Shown here: positions 10,669 to 22,075 of the stretch, in pieces
Position numbering within the stretch: the stretch's first letter is position 1
Layout of the letters: the number at the start of each line of letters is the position of its first letter
Assembly: GCF_958979055.1 (NCBI RefSeq)
Contig: NC_084886.1
Span: 49,621,654 to 49,685,653 of the forward strand
DNA from: Alnus glutinosa
Lineage: Eukaryota; Streptophyta; Magnoliopsida; Fagales; Betulaceae
Direction of reading: 5' to 3'
DNA: 64,000 bases
Made by a program: the position numbers and the translations under genes
Notes under the pieces: model-generated
What the model saw: only the letters and a program-made list of their open reading frames with translations
Told to the model about the DNA's origin: nothing
The model's database searches: none

Positions 10669-11569
10669 AGTCCTGCATCCGTGGTGACCTACAGCTCAAT
10701 CATGGTTGTATGATAGTTTGTGCCTTTTGATCTCAAATTGTTTTCTCTTTCTGAGTATGTAAACAATCTTCCTCTCAATTTTTGAGTACTATTTGTTTGC
10801 TTTTTATTCAGTTGCCTTAGAAGAGCTTATGTGTTATCTGGTCTTACTTTCCAAACTATGCCAGAAGTTGCTTTACTATCCTGTTTTACTTCGTTTCGAG
10901 TCTGTGAACTTCTTTCTGTTTCTCCTGAATCCTATGCCTCATGGGCTCTATGTGAGAGAGCTCTAACTTTTAGGCCTTAGGTGACACGTGGAAGATGGTT
11001 TCAAATTTGATATTTGATTGGGTTACCTGATACAGACATCTGATTCAGACTGATTGAATCAACTTTCAGAACTTATATACCAAATTAGCAAGTCATGGAA
11101 TTAACCATTTTTAGATGCATTATTTCATTTCAAGTTGTTTATCAGATTATGAGGATTCCAGTTTCCTTTTCTGGGTATATGAATGGAAGAGTCTGGAAAT
11201 ACACAGGCTCAGCTCTATTTTGTGTTGAGTGTGGCCACAACAGCTCTCTCCTTTTTCTTAACAAGCCAGGCAGATAGTAAATACTCTCACTTTTGTCCTC
11301 ATCGGCACAATTATAATCTTCTTTTGCGTAAACTTTGGATCCCAAAAAATATTCTTCTCTAATGGGAAGTTTTGCTTCTTTTCCTGTAAGAATGGAGTCA
11401 ATTAAAAGGAGGTTGAACATATTAGAATAGTGTCAACAGGCCAGAGGGGAAATGGACCACAGGCCACAGATCGTCTCTTTCTAAAATGTTACTTGCGGAA
11501 GCTCGTCTCCTGTTCTTTATGTTTGACTCTTGACTTTGAGTTGGTTAGCCTTATTCCTATTCCTGAGTT
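10669..11569. other. POP5 3' flank; no further gene recognised
   Basis: The POP5 3' UTR probably occupies the first 100-200 bases (TTTTTATTC and TGTAAACAATC runs). Frames near 11100-11400 on both strands are short, without motif or codon bias that I can recognise. Confidence 0.4.
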
Positions 11570-12121
11570 TAGGGATGTAATCGAATCAAGTCGAGTTGAG
11601 TTTTAAGATTTCAAAACTGGCTCGTTTATGAGCTATAAAATGCGTTTTCAAGCTTAGCTAGTTTAAAATTCGGGCGAGCTCGAGCTTATTGAGAATGACA
11701 TTCAAGTCGAACCGAACCGGGTTACTCGACAAGTTTGGCTCAACTAGAGCTCAAGGTAGACTATTAAATTTTTCAATGTGTGATCAAAGTGAAGTTCAAG
11801 CCATATTATTAAAGTATTATAATTAATATGTAATACAATATTTACTTAGCTAGTATACCATATGCGTATTTAGTGTATATATATATCGAATAACATATAG
11901 TTAATTACATTTACTTAGTATATATTAATTAACTAGATAATATGTTAGTTTATGAACTAACTAGTTAGTATGTTAATTAATACACACATATAAATATTAA
12001 GTAACATATATAACATATATTACTTAATTACTAATATATATGTTTAAATTTATATAACTCATTTTTAGTATCGGGTTAAATCGAGCGGGTTGTCGAACGA
12101 ACTAGTTTATTTACATCCCTA
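11570..12121. mobile_element. hAT-like non-autonomous DNA transposon
   Basis: The 552-bp element starts TAGGGATGTAA and ends TTACATCCCTA, an exact 11-bp terminal inverted repeat. Subterminal CGAGTTGAG/CTCGAC/CGAGCTCGAGC words recur. Flanks CCTGAGTT (left) and GCTGAGTG (right) agree at 6 of 8 positions, consistent with an aged 8-bp hAT target duplication. The interior is AT-rich and non-coding. Confidence 0.7.
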
Positions 12122-12666
12122 GCTGAGTGGCTTAACTTATGGTTTTGTGAGGCTATTTATCCCGAGTAGATGGGCCTTGCATTTTAAGCTGTTTGGGGCA
12201 AACGGGTCTTGCGTACCCTTAAAATGCCTAAAATCCTCTTTTAGACGGCTGAATTTCTGTGTTATTTCGGAAGCCGTATAACAGGTCCCTCCTCCCTTAA
12301 AATGTTCTCCTTTTTTTTCAATTTGAAGTGGGTGGCTGGTTGTAGGATCCTCCTTTAAAATCCTCTCTTTTTCAATCTCTGAAGTGGGTTGCTGATAGTG
12401 GGGTTGAACGTGCAAATTAAAAGTGGAATACACGTGTTTTTAAAGGATAATAAGAATTGAATAATATAGCTTTAAATTTAATTCTTAATGTTCCTTCTCA
12501 GCGCACTCATTAGCAGAATTCATTAGTAAAATGTTTCAATTGGAAAATCCTTTAATTTAAGAATGGACAAAATGTCCATTATACGCCTATCATTTATGTG
12601 AAAATATAATTTTGTCCTTAAATTAAAAAAATAAATAAAAACTTTCATAGCCATGGTCTATAGATC

Positions 12667-12668
<2 letters not shown>
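12122..12668. other. Stretch with no recognised gene
   Basis: Between the hAT-like element and the poly-T/(ATT)n run before the MULE there is no convincing reading frame or transposon end. A 98-codon minus frame near 12137-12433 lacks any recognisable motif. Confidence 0.4.

Positions 12669-12737
<69 letters not shown>
12669..12737. repeat. Poly-T plus (ATT)n microsatellite
   Basis: About 32 Ts are followed by about 12 ATT units. The last nine bases TTATTATTA (12729-12737) are also the target duplication of the adjoining MULE, so the element probably inserted into a pre-existing ATT repeat. Confidence 0.9.
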
Positions 12738-13531
12738 GGGTTAAGTACCTCTATGGTCCCTGAGTTTTAAAAATTTTATTTTTTAGTCCATGAGTTTTAA
12801 TTTGTATCACAGATGATACCTAAGTTTTGAGAAATGACCTAATTGGTACTTCGGTTTACTTTTCCGTCCAAAAACTAACGGCTCGCCACGTCACTGACAC
12901 TTAGCACCACTAAAATGTCAACACCTGTCCAGTGAGACACGTCAGCATCCACTTAATTTCCAAATCACCCAAACACCTCCACATCACACACCCACGTCAT
13001 TTGTTTATTTTGGGGGAGAAATGTTTTGCAATTTAAGAAACTTAACTGAAACTCAAATATTTCAAACAAAAAATTTAAATCATTTCATCGTTCATCTCAA
13101 AATGAAATAAAAAATGAATTGTCTGTTTCATCGTGAAAAATGAACTTGTGAAGTGAAGAACCCTAATCCCTAAAATCCCTCTCGATCGGCCGACTCCCTC
13201 CCGGACTCTCGTTCGATTTCTCTCTCGTCGACTCCACAGAACCGGCCGGTGCTCCGTGACTTGCCGTCTTTTCGCTGAGGTATCACCTAACCTCGGCCGG
13301 ACGTAGAAGAAATGGGATTTCGCTCGCTCATCAAGTTGGCACATTCTGAGGTATTTTGCCAATTTTTGTGTTTTTAGAAGTTTGTTTTGTGCTATATGTA
13401 TGGATTGTGTGTTGTGATTGTTAGTTGAATCTTTGTTTTGGTTTTTGGAACAAATGCTTGTCGATTGTTGGGCAAAGTGATGAGGTTATAAAAACCGAAA
13501 CTTTCGGTTGTTGTGGGTGGAAAAAAAATTG
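12738..13531 (+). repeat. MULE left terminal inverted repeat with gene promoter
   Basis: This pairs with 19890-20661. Besides the ends, the shared interior includes a GC-rich block with GGATTAGGGTTCTTC-type sequence (complement at 13155-13180), the CGGAGCACCGGCCGGTTC region and an intron-donor-like GAGGTATTTTGCC. The two arms are highly similar by eye. The left arm has an extra stretch of about 44 bases (13470-13513) absent from the right arm. The GRF gene's first ATG candidate lies at its inner edge. Confidence 0.85.
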
Positions 13532-14261
13532 ATGGCTTCTTGTCGCACACGAGATTCCAAAAGGAAAGAAGTTTCCCGTGGTGTAGACAAGGTCGGTTCT
13601 TATGCTCAAATTTTTTTTAAAAAATTGTAATTTTTTAATCTTTTCTTAATTTCCGTTTGAAGATTTAGACAATTTTTTGTTTGTTATGTGCTTTGTGTTG
13701 TTCGTTCTTTGAAGTCATCATCTGGATCGTCCTCAGTGGGCCGTGTTGACATATCCTATTTCTGTTTTTGCGATTTGCCCGCCCCATTGAAGACCTCGTG
13801 GACTAGGGAAAATCCTGAAAGAAAATTTTGGGGTTGCGCCACTTACAACTCAAGAGTAAGCATTTTGTTATAATTATAGGTAGTTTGAGTGAGTTTTTGC
13901 TAACTGAATGCTATACTTCAACATGCAGATAAAAGCTGCATGGAAATTTTTCAAATGGCTGGACAAGCCAACTTGTGCAAGGGGTGTGAAGGTCTTAGAT
14001 GAGATTACCAAAAAGCTTAACGAAGTAGAGGATGCAAATGGTACTATGGTAGCAAGGATTAAAGATTTGGAGAATGAAAATGTCAGTTGCATGGAAAGAG
14101 TTAGGCAATCACAGAAGGGGGATGATAAACAAATGGAAATCATCAGGTGTCTAAAGAAGGAAAATGACAGCTATAAGAGAAGAGATAAATTTTTTATGTA
14201 TGCTTTGTTCTTGTCATGGTTTACCATTCTGTTGATTGCTTGTGTTGCACTTATGAAATGA
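13532..14261 (+). CDS. GRF-type zinc-finger protein with coiled coil and C-terminal membrane anchor, carried by the MULE
   Basis: Three exons are proposed: 13532-13591, 13715-13855 and 13929-14261. All introns are phase 0 and the product is 177 residues. The second exon has a Ser-rich lead followed by YFCFCDLPAPLKTSWT and NPERKFWGCATY. The third has AAWKFFKWLDKPTCARG. Together these form the C-x-C...R/K-FWGC...C pattern of zf-GRF domains (about residues 34-83). Residues about 85-150 are a charged heptad-like coiled coil, and the last 20 or so (FMYALFLSWFTILLIACVALM) are a hydrophobic tail anchor. The frame has no internal stop. The gene starts at the edge of the left TIR, which presumably supplies its promoter. 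GRF fingers in other proteins bind single-stranded nucleic acid; the role in this element is unknown. The first exon is the least certain part, since an upstream ATG at 13312 inside the TIR is also possible. Confidence 0.8.
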
Positions 14262-14385
14262 AATGTAGTTTGAGATATGAATTGTAGATTATGTAGTTTG
14301 GATATGTATTTTGTATATTTATGAGAAGTATGTAAGTTTTATGGATGGAGCTGCTGGAGAAGTATTTTTAATATGTTATGTCAAA

Positions 14386-15260
14386 CAATATCCCTTCATG
14401 CTGTAATTTGTCAACAAATTTACACTCGTGCTCAAATTTTGGTCACTTCATTCATGTCGAAACAAATTTATTCCATTGCCCTTTAATCAGTATCACAGAA
14501 AGTACCTAATGTTTTAGTCTATATCAAAGCAGGTACCTAGGTTTTACACATGTATCACAAATAGTACCTTAATATGAGTTTTAATATGTTTTTAATGTAA
14601 AACACAAACAATATCCCTTCATGCTGTAATTTGTCAACAAATTTACACTCGTGCTCAAATTTTGGTCACTTCATTCATGTTGAAACAAATTTATTCCATT
14701 GCCCTTTAATCAGTATCACAGAAAGTACCTAATGTTGTAGTCTATATCATAGTAGGTACCTAGGTTTTACATATATATCACAAATAGTACCTTTGTATGG
14801 GTTTTAATATGTTTTTAATGTAAAACACAAACAATATCCTTTCATGCTGTAATTTGTCAACAAATTTACACTCGTGCTCAAATTTTGGTCACTTCATTCA
14901 TGTCGAAACAATTTATTCCATTGCCCTTTAATCAGTATCACATAAAGTATATAACGTTTTAGTCTATATCATAGTAGGTACATAGGTTTTATATATATAT
15001 CACAAATAGTACCTTCGTATGGGTTTTAATATGTTTTTAATGTAAAACACAAACACTATCCCTTCATGCTGTAATTTGTCAGCAAATTTATACTCGTGCT
15101 CAAATTTTGGTCACTTATTCATGTCGAAACAATTTATTCTATTGCCCTTTAATCAATATCACATAAAGGACCTAATGTTTTAGTCTATATCATAGTAGGT
15201 ACGTAGGTTTTACATATGTATCACAAATAGTACCTTCGTATGGGTTTTACATATGTATCA
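14386..15260. repeat. Four tandem 223-bp repeats between the convergent MULE genes
   Basis: Units begin at 14386, 14609, 14832 and 15054 with CAATATCCCTTCATGCTG or a one-base variant. Each contains TTCATTCATGTCGAAACAA and ends near GTAAAACACAAA. The fourth unit is slightly shorter. Each unit holds two or three copies of a TATCACARAWAGTACCT-like word that resembles the subterminal TIR word TATCACAGATGATACCTAA (12805-12825). The array sits between the 3' ends of the two genes. Confidence 0.9.
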
Positions 15261-15590
15261 CGAGCAACCTGTGCCTTGATTTCAAATAACCAGTACACAT
15301 CCAGTACACATCCAGTCGGATAACTAAATACATTAACAAAATGTGCATCTAATAATCAAACATGTACAAATATGTACATCAACAACCCTTTTTGCAAAAT
15401 ATCAATACAACACAAAATATGTGCACATCACATGAACACCCAGTAAGGTAACAAAATACATTAACAAAATGTGCATCAACAACCCGGATACAAGCATCCA
15501 TCAACACAAAATGTGTCTTGTCTTTGTCTTGTATATCAATCTATTTCAATTGGTTGTACCTTGCTGCAACCCAACCAAGAGATAGGTCAA

Positions 15591-18500
15591 TCAACATGTA
15601 TTTAAATAACTATTAACTAGCCCACATAGGGTAACAAAAAAAAAAAATAGTATGTGGCTAACCTTTGGTTGCCTCTTGTATATGGAAGACATTCTCCTTT
15701 CTCTTGGTCTTCGACGTATGCTTGTTCCTTGAGGTATTCTTTGTCTTCGAGGTGTCCTTGCCGGTTGACCTGATGGACCTGCAGGGGCAGATGAGCCTGC
15801 ACCTAATGGAGCTGCAGGGGTAGATGGGTCTGCGCCCGCATCTGGTGTGCCTGCACCTGATGGTCCTGCATCTGATGGCCCTGCATCGGATGTGCTTCTC
15901 TGCCCATATTTGACAAACACATTAGTTACAGAAATATAGTCATTTAACCAGTATATATAGAAATATAGTTATTCGACCAGAAATATCTACCTTCGGTTTC
16001 TTAGGCTGTTTGGGATACTTCTTCCTATTTGGGTTGTCGGGTTCGCGGCAACTCCTAGCATTGTGCCCCTTTTCACCACAATTTCCACACCGCACATCGT
16101 ATCCCTTGCGACTCACTTTAATGCTCTCGTCTGGCTGCTCATCAACTCCTCTTTTCCTCTGTTTTTTGGGCCTCCTGTGCTATTTCCTTGGCTGCGGTGG
16201 TTCTATAGGTCCCACACCCTCATCAACAGGCCACTCATCGGGGCCAGGCATAAGACTAATCCCAGAGGCATAGGACTTTCTGTATGTATCCATCATATAC
16301 CAATGGCTAACATAAGTCTCGGGTTTTCCTTTATTGAGGTATATTGCACAAACTGCATGTGGACAAGGAATACCATTAAGTTGCCACCTCCCACAGCCAC
16401 ATGTTCTTTCTTGAAGATCCACAACCCGCGCGAGCCTCATGGGCACTATCGACCTCAAACTGCATCTGATTGCTCCACCGGCAAATATAGTTCTTCGCCT
16501 CTAACTTGTTTCTCTCCAACTTCTTCACAATCTTCGGACAAAATTACGTTCGGTGTTGTTGCTGCCCCATCATTTTTCTGACTGAACCGGTTCATAATTT
16601 GCCGCCGTATAGTCTCGAAACAAGTTAGTATCGGCTGTCCTCTTGCTTCCAACACCCAAGCATTAAAGCTCTCGGCGATGTTATTTAGCAAGATGTCACT
16701 GCAGCTGGTGGTTCGGAATGCGTGCCTTGACCACATTTTTGGGTCAACCCCCTCAATGTACTCGAGAGCTTTGTTGTCCATACCTCCAATGACAGAGAGG
16801 TAGTACTTAAATTGGACTTCATTAGGTGCCCTAGCTGCACCCCATAACGCGTCCTTGAACTCCTTCTCATTCCATCCCTTCCCCTTCATGTTTGCATGCA
16901 GATGCCTAACACAATAACGATGTTCGAGGCCAGGCATTAGATCCCCCAGAGCATCGATTAGCCCCTGTGTAAACAAAAAATAAATGTCAAACAAATGTTA
17001 TTAAAATAAAAATGACCATACGATAATTGTATTAGATATTACCTTCTGTCGGTCCGACATGAACGACCATATATGCTCCCGCGGATAACCAATATCCTCC
17101 AACAGTTGGACCAAGAACCATGTCCATGTATCCTTGTTATCGGTCTTGCATACCGCATATGCAATAGGATATATGTCATTATTACCGTCACGGCCGATTG
17201 CGGCATGCAACTGCCCACCCCATTTGGTCCTAATGAAACAGGCATCAACACATATCATCGGCCTGCATCCTATCAAGAATCCTTCTTTACATGCTGTCAA
17301 AGAAACATACATCCTCTGGAAGAACACTCCGTCCCTTTGGATGTAAGCCGAGCTACCGGGATTCCACTTCCGCAATGCACTGCAATACTCTTGGGTGTGA
17401 CAATATTGTGAACCATCTCTTCCATCGATGATATCGATTGCCATCTTCTTTGCACGATGGCAACTCAATATTGTCATCTGCACGTTGTAATCTCGACGTA
17501 CCATTTCCCTCAACGCCCTAGTTGTAAAGTTTCTTTGGTCTCGACAAATCTCTACATATCGATTTGCAGCCCACCTTATAGTTGCCTTCTTGTTGTAGTA
17601 ACACTGCCACAGTTATGCTCATTATGGAGAGTCTTGATCTGAAAATACTTTCTACATGGAGTCCAGGAGGCATGTATTTTCTAGTGACATAACGATTTGC
17701 AGTGGGCAATTACCCGTTTTTTGTCGTTATGCACATACTTGTAATTGAAATTATTTTGCACTGCGAATAATTGCAATGCTTCTTTAAATTATTTCGGGTT
17801 CGTAAACCTCAACCCTACACTCAATTCCACTGTCTGACTCCAGTCCCGCTTTCTCTTCCACTCGGGATACCTTTTCTTACACTTTACAGTTGACCATTCA
17901 CTGTCTTCTTCATCACTGTCTAGACTGTCGAAGTACTCACTGTCATATGAATCCGCGTCCAGGTCATTTGCTGCATCGACTTCAATGCCCGCTTTGAAAT
18001 CTCTATCCCAAGTCTGAAACCAGGTATTTATATCATCATTGGGTTCGCGTAGGACATCCTTTTCCTTCCCTACAAACATGTCCTCCTCTTCGCCATCAGT
18101 CAACTCAAAATCACTCAACTCAATGTCCTCCTCCTCCTCCTCATCACTCTGTTTCCTTGGCTGTTGTGGTGGATGTTGCACTGCTGGCTCTTGGGGTGTC
18201 TGTTGCACTGCTGGCACTTTTGCAGGAGACTGGGTCAAAAGCAAAACAGGATTTTCCACTTCAATTGGAAGAGGTTCTTCATGATCCACAAAAACATGCA
18301 GCTTTTTCCTGTCACTATTCAACAGCCATTCTTTCAGAGTAACGAAATCATCATCTTTGGTAAGACCGTGTATTTGCTCGTTGGTCTCACCATCAAATTT
18401 GTAGTACATTTTGGGTATGTTGTTGTATTCGTATTCCAGGTAGCATTCCAAAATGTTTGTCAAATCTCCAAACTTGAATTGTGATGTATCTATACCGGCG

Positions 18501-18592
18501 ATTGTCAGAATGTCTCCGCCAATATAGGCCATCTTGTGTCCAGATAGTGGCCCATTATGGTAAACAAGTAGATCAAATGTTGAATCTGACAT
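15591..18592 (-). pseudogene. MURA-type (MuDR/MULE) transposase, decayed
   Basis: The start is MSDSTFDLLVYHNG at 18592. An N-terminal PB1-like region and an acidic segment are followed by the MuDR DNA-binding region (17520-17790). The DDE core region follows, with YNVQMT, ICVDACFIRTKWGGQL and GRDGNNDIYPIAYAV (17001-17513). A 78-bp intron lies at 16965-17042. After it come EHRYCVRHLHANMK and SFNAWVLEARG, a SWIM zinc finger (CGCGRWQLNGIPCPHAVCA), a CCHC knuckle (CGNCGEKGHNARSC at about 16030-16075) and a low-complexity S-D-A-G-P tail exon. The reading frame is broken by TAA at 17789-17791, TAG at 17681-17683, a frameshift near 17600, frameshifts near 16535 and 16430, and TAG at 16180-16182. The stops fit C-to-T or G-to-A changes, as expected for a methylated transposon. 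Homologues are full-length cut-and-paste transposases acting on the element TIRs. Confidence 0.93.
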
Positions 18593-19889
18593 CTTCTACA
18601 CCCTGTGAATTAAACAAAAAAGAATCGTCACACTCTAGCAATAAAAACTGTAAAATTAACTACCAAAGAGATGGGCAAAGAAAGTATGTAAAATGTAAAA
18701 AACAAGTAAGACCCTCTAACTTAATTACACATGCACATTCAAATACTTCTGCCCCGACACATTCTGAGAAGCAACATGATAACATCAACAATTGACTGAA
18801 GTAATTAGCACAAAGATTTGATAGCATCAGCAAGTATGACAATATGAAACAGAGAACATAAAATTAGATATGATTTTGAAGATGAATATAAGTAGTGCAC
18901 CGAGTTCAACTAAACAAGTAAATCAGTTAAGGCAACAAAGTACCTCTATTTTTTTTTTTTCCATTCTAAATTTGAGATGCAAAATTACTAATCAAATTTT
19001 TACATTTAAGATTTGATTAGCAATGATGAAAAAAAAAGAAGTGAAAAAAGAAAGGGGTACATGTAGTTTTGTTTGAAATGTTTTAAGGTTTTAAACATCC
19101 CTTGTCAGCTTTTGTTTTGTTTTTAGGTCCTCATAGCATGCTAAATAGCCTCTCCTCTCTCTCTCTCTCTTTTTGGTAGAGGCAATTTTTAAGGGGCCTT
19201 TACAGGCCTAAGCTGCCTATACTATTGAGCCGACCCTGGCTCTGCTTGCTTATGTTCTGGTCTGATAAAGTTCTCAATGTCTAAATGTTAATTTGAGGCT
19301 GAATTAACACAGTATATAAAGAGTGTAATGTAGCTTAGAACTGTTATTCCAATGGTTCCCCCAAAAGACTAAAGAAAAAAAATGTAATCACCTATTCAAA
19401 CAACTTCCAAGCTGACTTGAAAATACAACCTAACTACAAATTCATTCACAAGTTTATTTTTTCTCAACTTAATTTCAAAACTGTTCACCATGGCAACAAT
19501 CCAATAATGTAATTATTGCAGTTTGTGTAATCTTTCCCAGTTTAGTGTGAAAAGACGTGTATCTCTAGTTTTTATCAAAAAATAAAATGTTTTGATGTGC
19601 ACAGTTGGTGAACAAATTATGGATTAGATCCTTTATCATGTCTTGACACTTAGTTGCAAGGTGAAACTAATCCAATAATAGTGATTTTTGTACATTATTG
19701 TTCCCTTTTGCCCAGTTGGGACCCTCTTGGCCAACACGTGCAACCACAAACACAGTAAACAGATAAAGGCAAAGATATGCAATAAAGTAATATATTCCAA
19801 AATGCAATGTGCTGGACAACAACTCAACCAAACTGGTTCTTGGTTTTCTTTATCCAACAAAAGACAAAAACAGGTGATGATGGTCAGAC
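18593..19889 (-). other. Transposase 5' UTR/intron region of the MULE
   Basis: Between the transposase start codon and the right TIR there is no separate gene. A donor-like GAGGTATTTTGCC in the right TIR (complement at about 20025-20037) and CAG acceptors near 18600 suggest a long 5' intron. The DNA is AT-rich with a CT-run at about 19150-19172. Confidence 0.4.
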
Positions 19890-20661
19890 CCTACTCAACT
19901 TTTTTCCACCCACAACAACCGACAAGCATTTGTTCCAAAAACCAAAACAAAGATTCAACCGACAATCACAATATACAATCCATATATATAGCACAAAACA
20001 AACTTCTAAAAACACAAAAATGGGCAAAATACCTCGGAATGTGCCCGACTTGATGAGCGAGCGAAATCTCCTTTCTTCTACGTCCGGTCGAGGTTAGGTG
20101 ATACCTCAGCAAAAAGACCGCAAGTCACGGAGCACCAGCCGGTTCTGTGGAGTCGACGGGAGAGAAATCGAACGAGAGTCTGGGAGGGAGTCAGCCGGTC
20201 GAGAGGGAGTCGGTCGAGAGGGATTTTAGGGATTAGGGTTCTTCACTTTACAAGTTCATTTTTCACGATGAAACAGACAATTCCTTTTTTATTTCTTTTT
20301 TAGATGAACGATGAAATGATTTAAATTTTTTGTTTGAAATATTTGAGTTTCAGTTAAGTTTCTTAAATTGCAAAACATTTTCCCCCCAAAATAAACAAAT
20401 GACGTGGGTGTGTGATGTGGAGGTGTTTGAGTGATTTGGAAATTAAGTAGATGCTAACGTGTCTCACTGGACAGGTGTCGACATTCTAGTGGTACTAAGT
20501 GTCAGTGACGTGGCGAGCCGGTAGTTTTTGGACGGAGAAGTTAACCGAGGTACTAATTAGGTCATTTCCCAAAACTTAGGTCTTATCTGTGATGCAAATT
20601 GAAACTCATGGATTAAAAAATAAAGTTTTTAAAACGCAGGAACCATAGAGGTACTTAACCC
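19890..20661 (-). repeat. MULE right terminal inverted repeat with transposase promoter
   Basis: This is the complement of 12738-13531, ending GGTACTTAACCC next to the target duplication at 20662-20670. It contains the same GC-rich interior block and the same donor-like site as the left arm. In the left arm the string AAATGGGATTTCGC contains an ATG; the matching place here reads AAAGGAGATTTCGC, so that ATG is not a shared start codon. Confidence 0.85.
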
Positions 20662-20670
20662 TTATTATTA

Positions 20671-21190
20671 TTATTTTATCTGAGGCAAGCATCTTACTTT
20701 TTTAAAAAAATAATAAAAAAAAAAAATTTGTCGGATTTAATAAAAAAATTCTAACAGATGAGACTAATTGAAAGGGCTTAATAATTTAGGGGATCGATTG
20801 CAACTTTTAAAGTTGAAGAGAGACATTACAATTCAGACGCAAGTTTGAATAAACTCTGTTTGTTAATTTTTTTAGAGAGTATTTTTTGTTTTTTTGTTTG
20901 AAAAAGTACTCTGATACGTCATAAAGGTATAATTAATTTTGAGTATTTTTTATATTTTGAGTTGGAGGACGAGAAAGCAAATTGCAATTATGTATAAAAA
21001 CCCCTCGTTTTCCCAATTTACTTCGTCCACAAACACAACACCCGTATCACACTTGGACTCTTTCTCTCTCTGTCTTCCATCGGCAGCGGCAGCCTTCAAG
21101 AACAAACAAAAGGGTGGTTATATACAGAGAGACAAAGGAGAACCAACCCATATATATAATACATATATACGTAGTTTTTGATTTACGATA
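20671..21190 (+). promoter_or_regulatory. Promoter and 5' UTR of the DUF599 gene
   Basis: A TATA box TGTATAAAAAC lies at about 20992-21002, some 190 bp before the ATG at 21191. That places a likely transcription start near 21025-21030. The 5' UTR has CT-rich sequence (TTTCTCTCTCTGTC) and AACAAAC strings. The upstream part is AT-rich DNA left over from the MULE insertion site. Confidence 0.55.
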
Positions 21191-22049
21191 ATGGAGAAAA
21201 AAGTTCTTGATTACGTGTTAGTTCCTTCGGGCCTTTTTGTAATGGTGACATACCACATATGGCTCCTCTATCAAATCCTGAAGCACCCCAACAGGACTGT
21301 CATCGGCATCAATGCCGTCATTCGCCGCTTCTGGGTCCGGGCTATGATGGAGGTAAATTTCTTTTCCTTTTACCATGGATTCGATCAGTCAAATCTTAAT
21401 TTCTTGTGGGATTTCCATTTGTTTCATGCATGCATGAATGACAGATCATGATTCATGATGCTGAATGTGTACATTTATGGTTGTCCAGGACGTGTCAAAG
21501 AGTGGTGTTCTGGCTGTACAGACACTGCGAAACAATATAATGGCATCGACCCTTTTGGCTTCCACGGCGATAATGCTTAGCTCCGTAATTGCGGTCCTGA
21601 TGACGAGCGGCAGCTGGGACAAATCGGCACTTCTTGTGTTGGGAGACAGAAGCCAGCTCGGCTTCTCCATAAAGTTCTTCTCCATTTTGGTGTGCTTCTT
21701 GGTTGCTTTCCTTTTCAACGTCCAGTCTATAAGGTGCTTCAGCCATGCAAGCATCCTCATCAACGTGCCCTTCAAGAAGATGTCATCAGATCACCACTAC
21801 CAGCATCTCACTGCCGAGTATGTTGCCAGGATGGTGAACAGGGGCAGCTATTTCTGGTCTTTAGGCTTGCGTGCCTTTTACTTCTCTTTCCCTCTCTTCT
21901 TGTGGATCTTTGGGCCCATCCCCATGTTTCTGTCCTGCTTTGTCCTCATTTTCTTGCTCCATTTCTTGGATGCCACATTGGAATCTGGGTGGGCTGCTTC
22001 TGTTTCTGATAATGACCTCCACAACGACAAGGAGCTTGGGGAAGCTTGA
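21191..22049 (+). CDS. DUF599 family membrane protein
   Basis: Two exons, 21191-21352 and 21489-22049, join in phase 0 to encode 240 residues. The N-terminus has a membrane segment (VLVPSGLFVMVTYHIWLLYQ). It is followed by the family block HPNRTVIGINAVIRRFWVRAM split from DVSKSGVLAVQTLRNNIMAS by the intron. Further membrane segments lie at about residues 72-95, 112-135 and 185-220. GYFW-like RGSYFWSLGLRAFYFSFP and GPIPMF are also typical of DUF599. The molecular function of this plant family is unknown. The short acidic C-terminus (SDNDLHNDKELGEA) is probably cytosolic. The gene looks intact and has its own TATA box. Confidence 0.92.
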
Positions 22050-22075
22050 AAAATTGGTCACGGAATTGGATTAGG

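Larger units (their letters stand above)
12738..20661. mobile_element. Complete two-gene Mutator-like element (MULE), 7924 bp
   Basis: The ends are GGGTTAAGTACCTCTATGG at 12738 and its complement ending GGTACTTAACCC at 20661. The flanking 9-bp direct repeats are identical: TTATTATTA at 12729-12737 and 20662-20670. The TIRs are about 0.78 kb each. Inside, a GRF-zinc-finger gene runs rightward from the left TIR and a MURA transposase gene runs leftward from the right TIR. They converge on an array of 223-bp tandem repeats. This two-gene convergent layout with promoters in the TIRs is that of maize MuDR. The transposase frame is broken, so this copy is not autonomous now. Confidence 0.93.

Noticed and set aside
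14386-15260. Possible CRISPR-like array
   Set aside because: The repeats are directly adjacent 223-bp units without unique spacers, in a plant transposon.
16010-16581. Plus-strand frames of 87 and 172 codons
   Set aside because: They lie opposite the SWIM and DDE-region exons of the transposase and have repeat-like, unconserved sequence.
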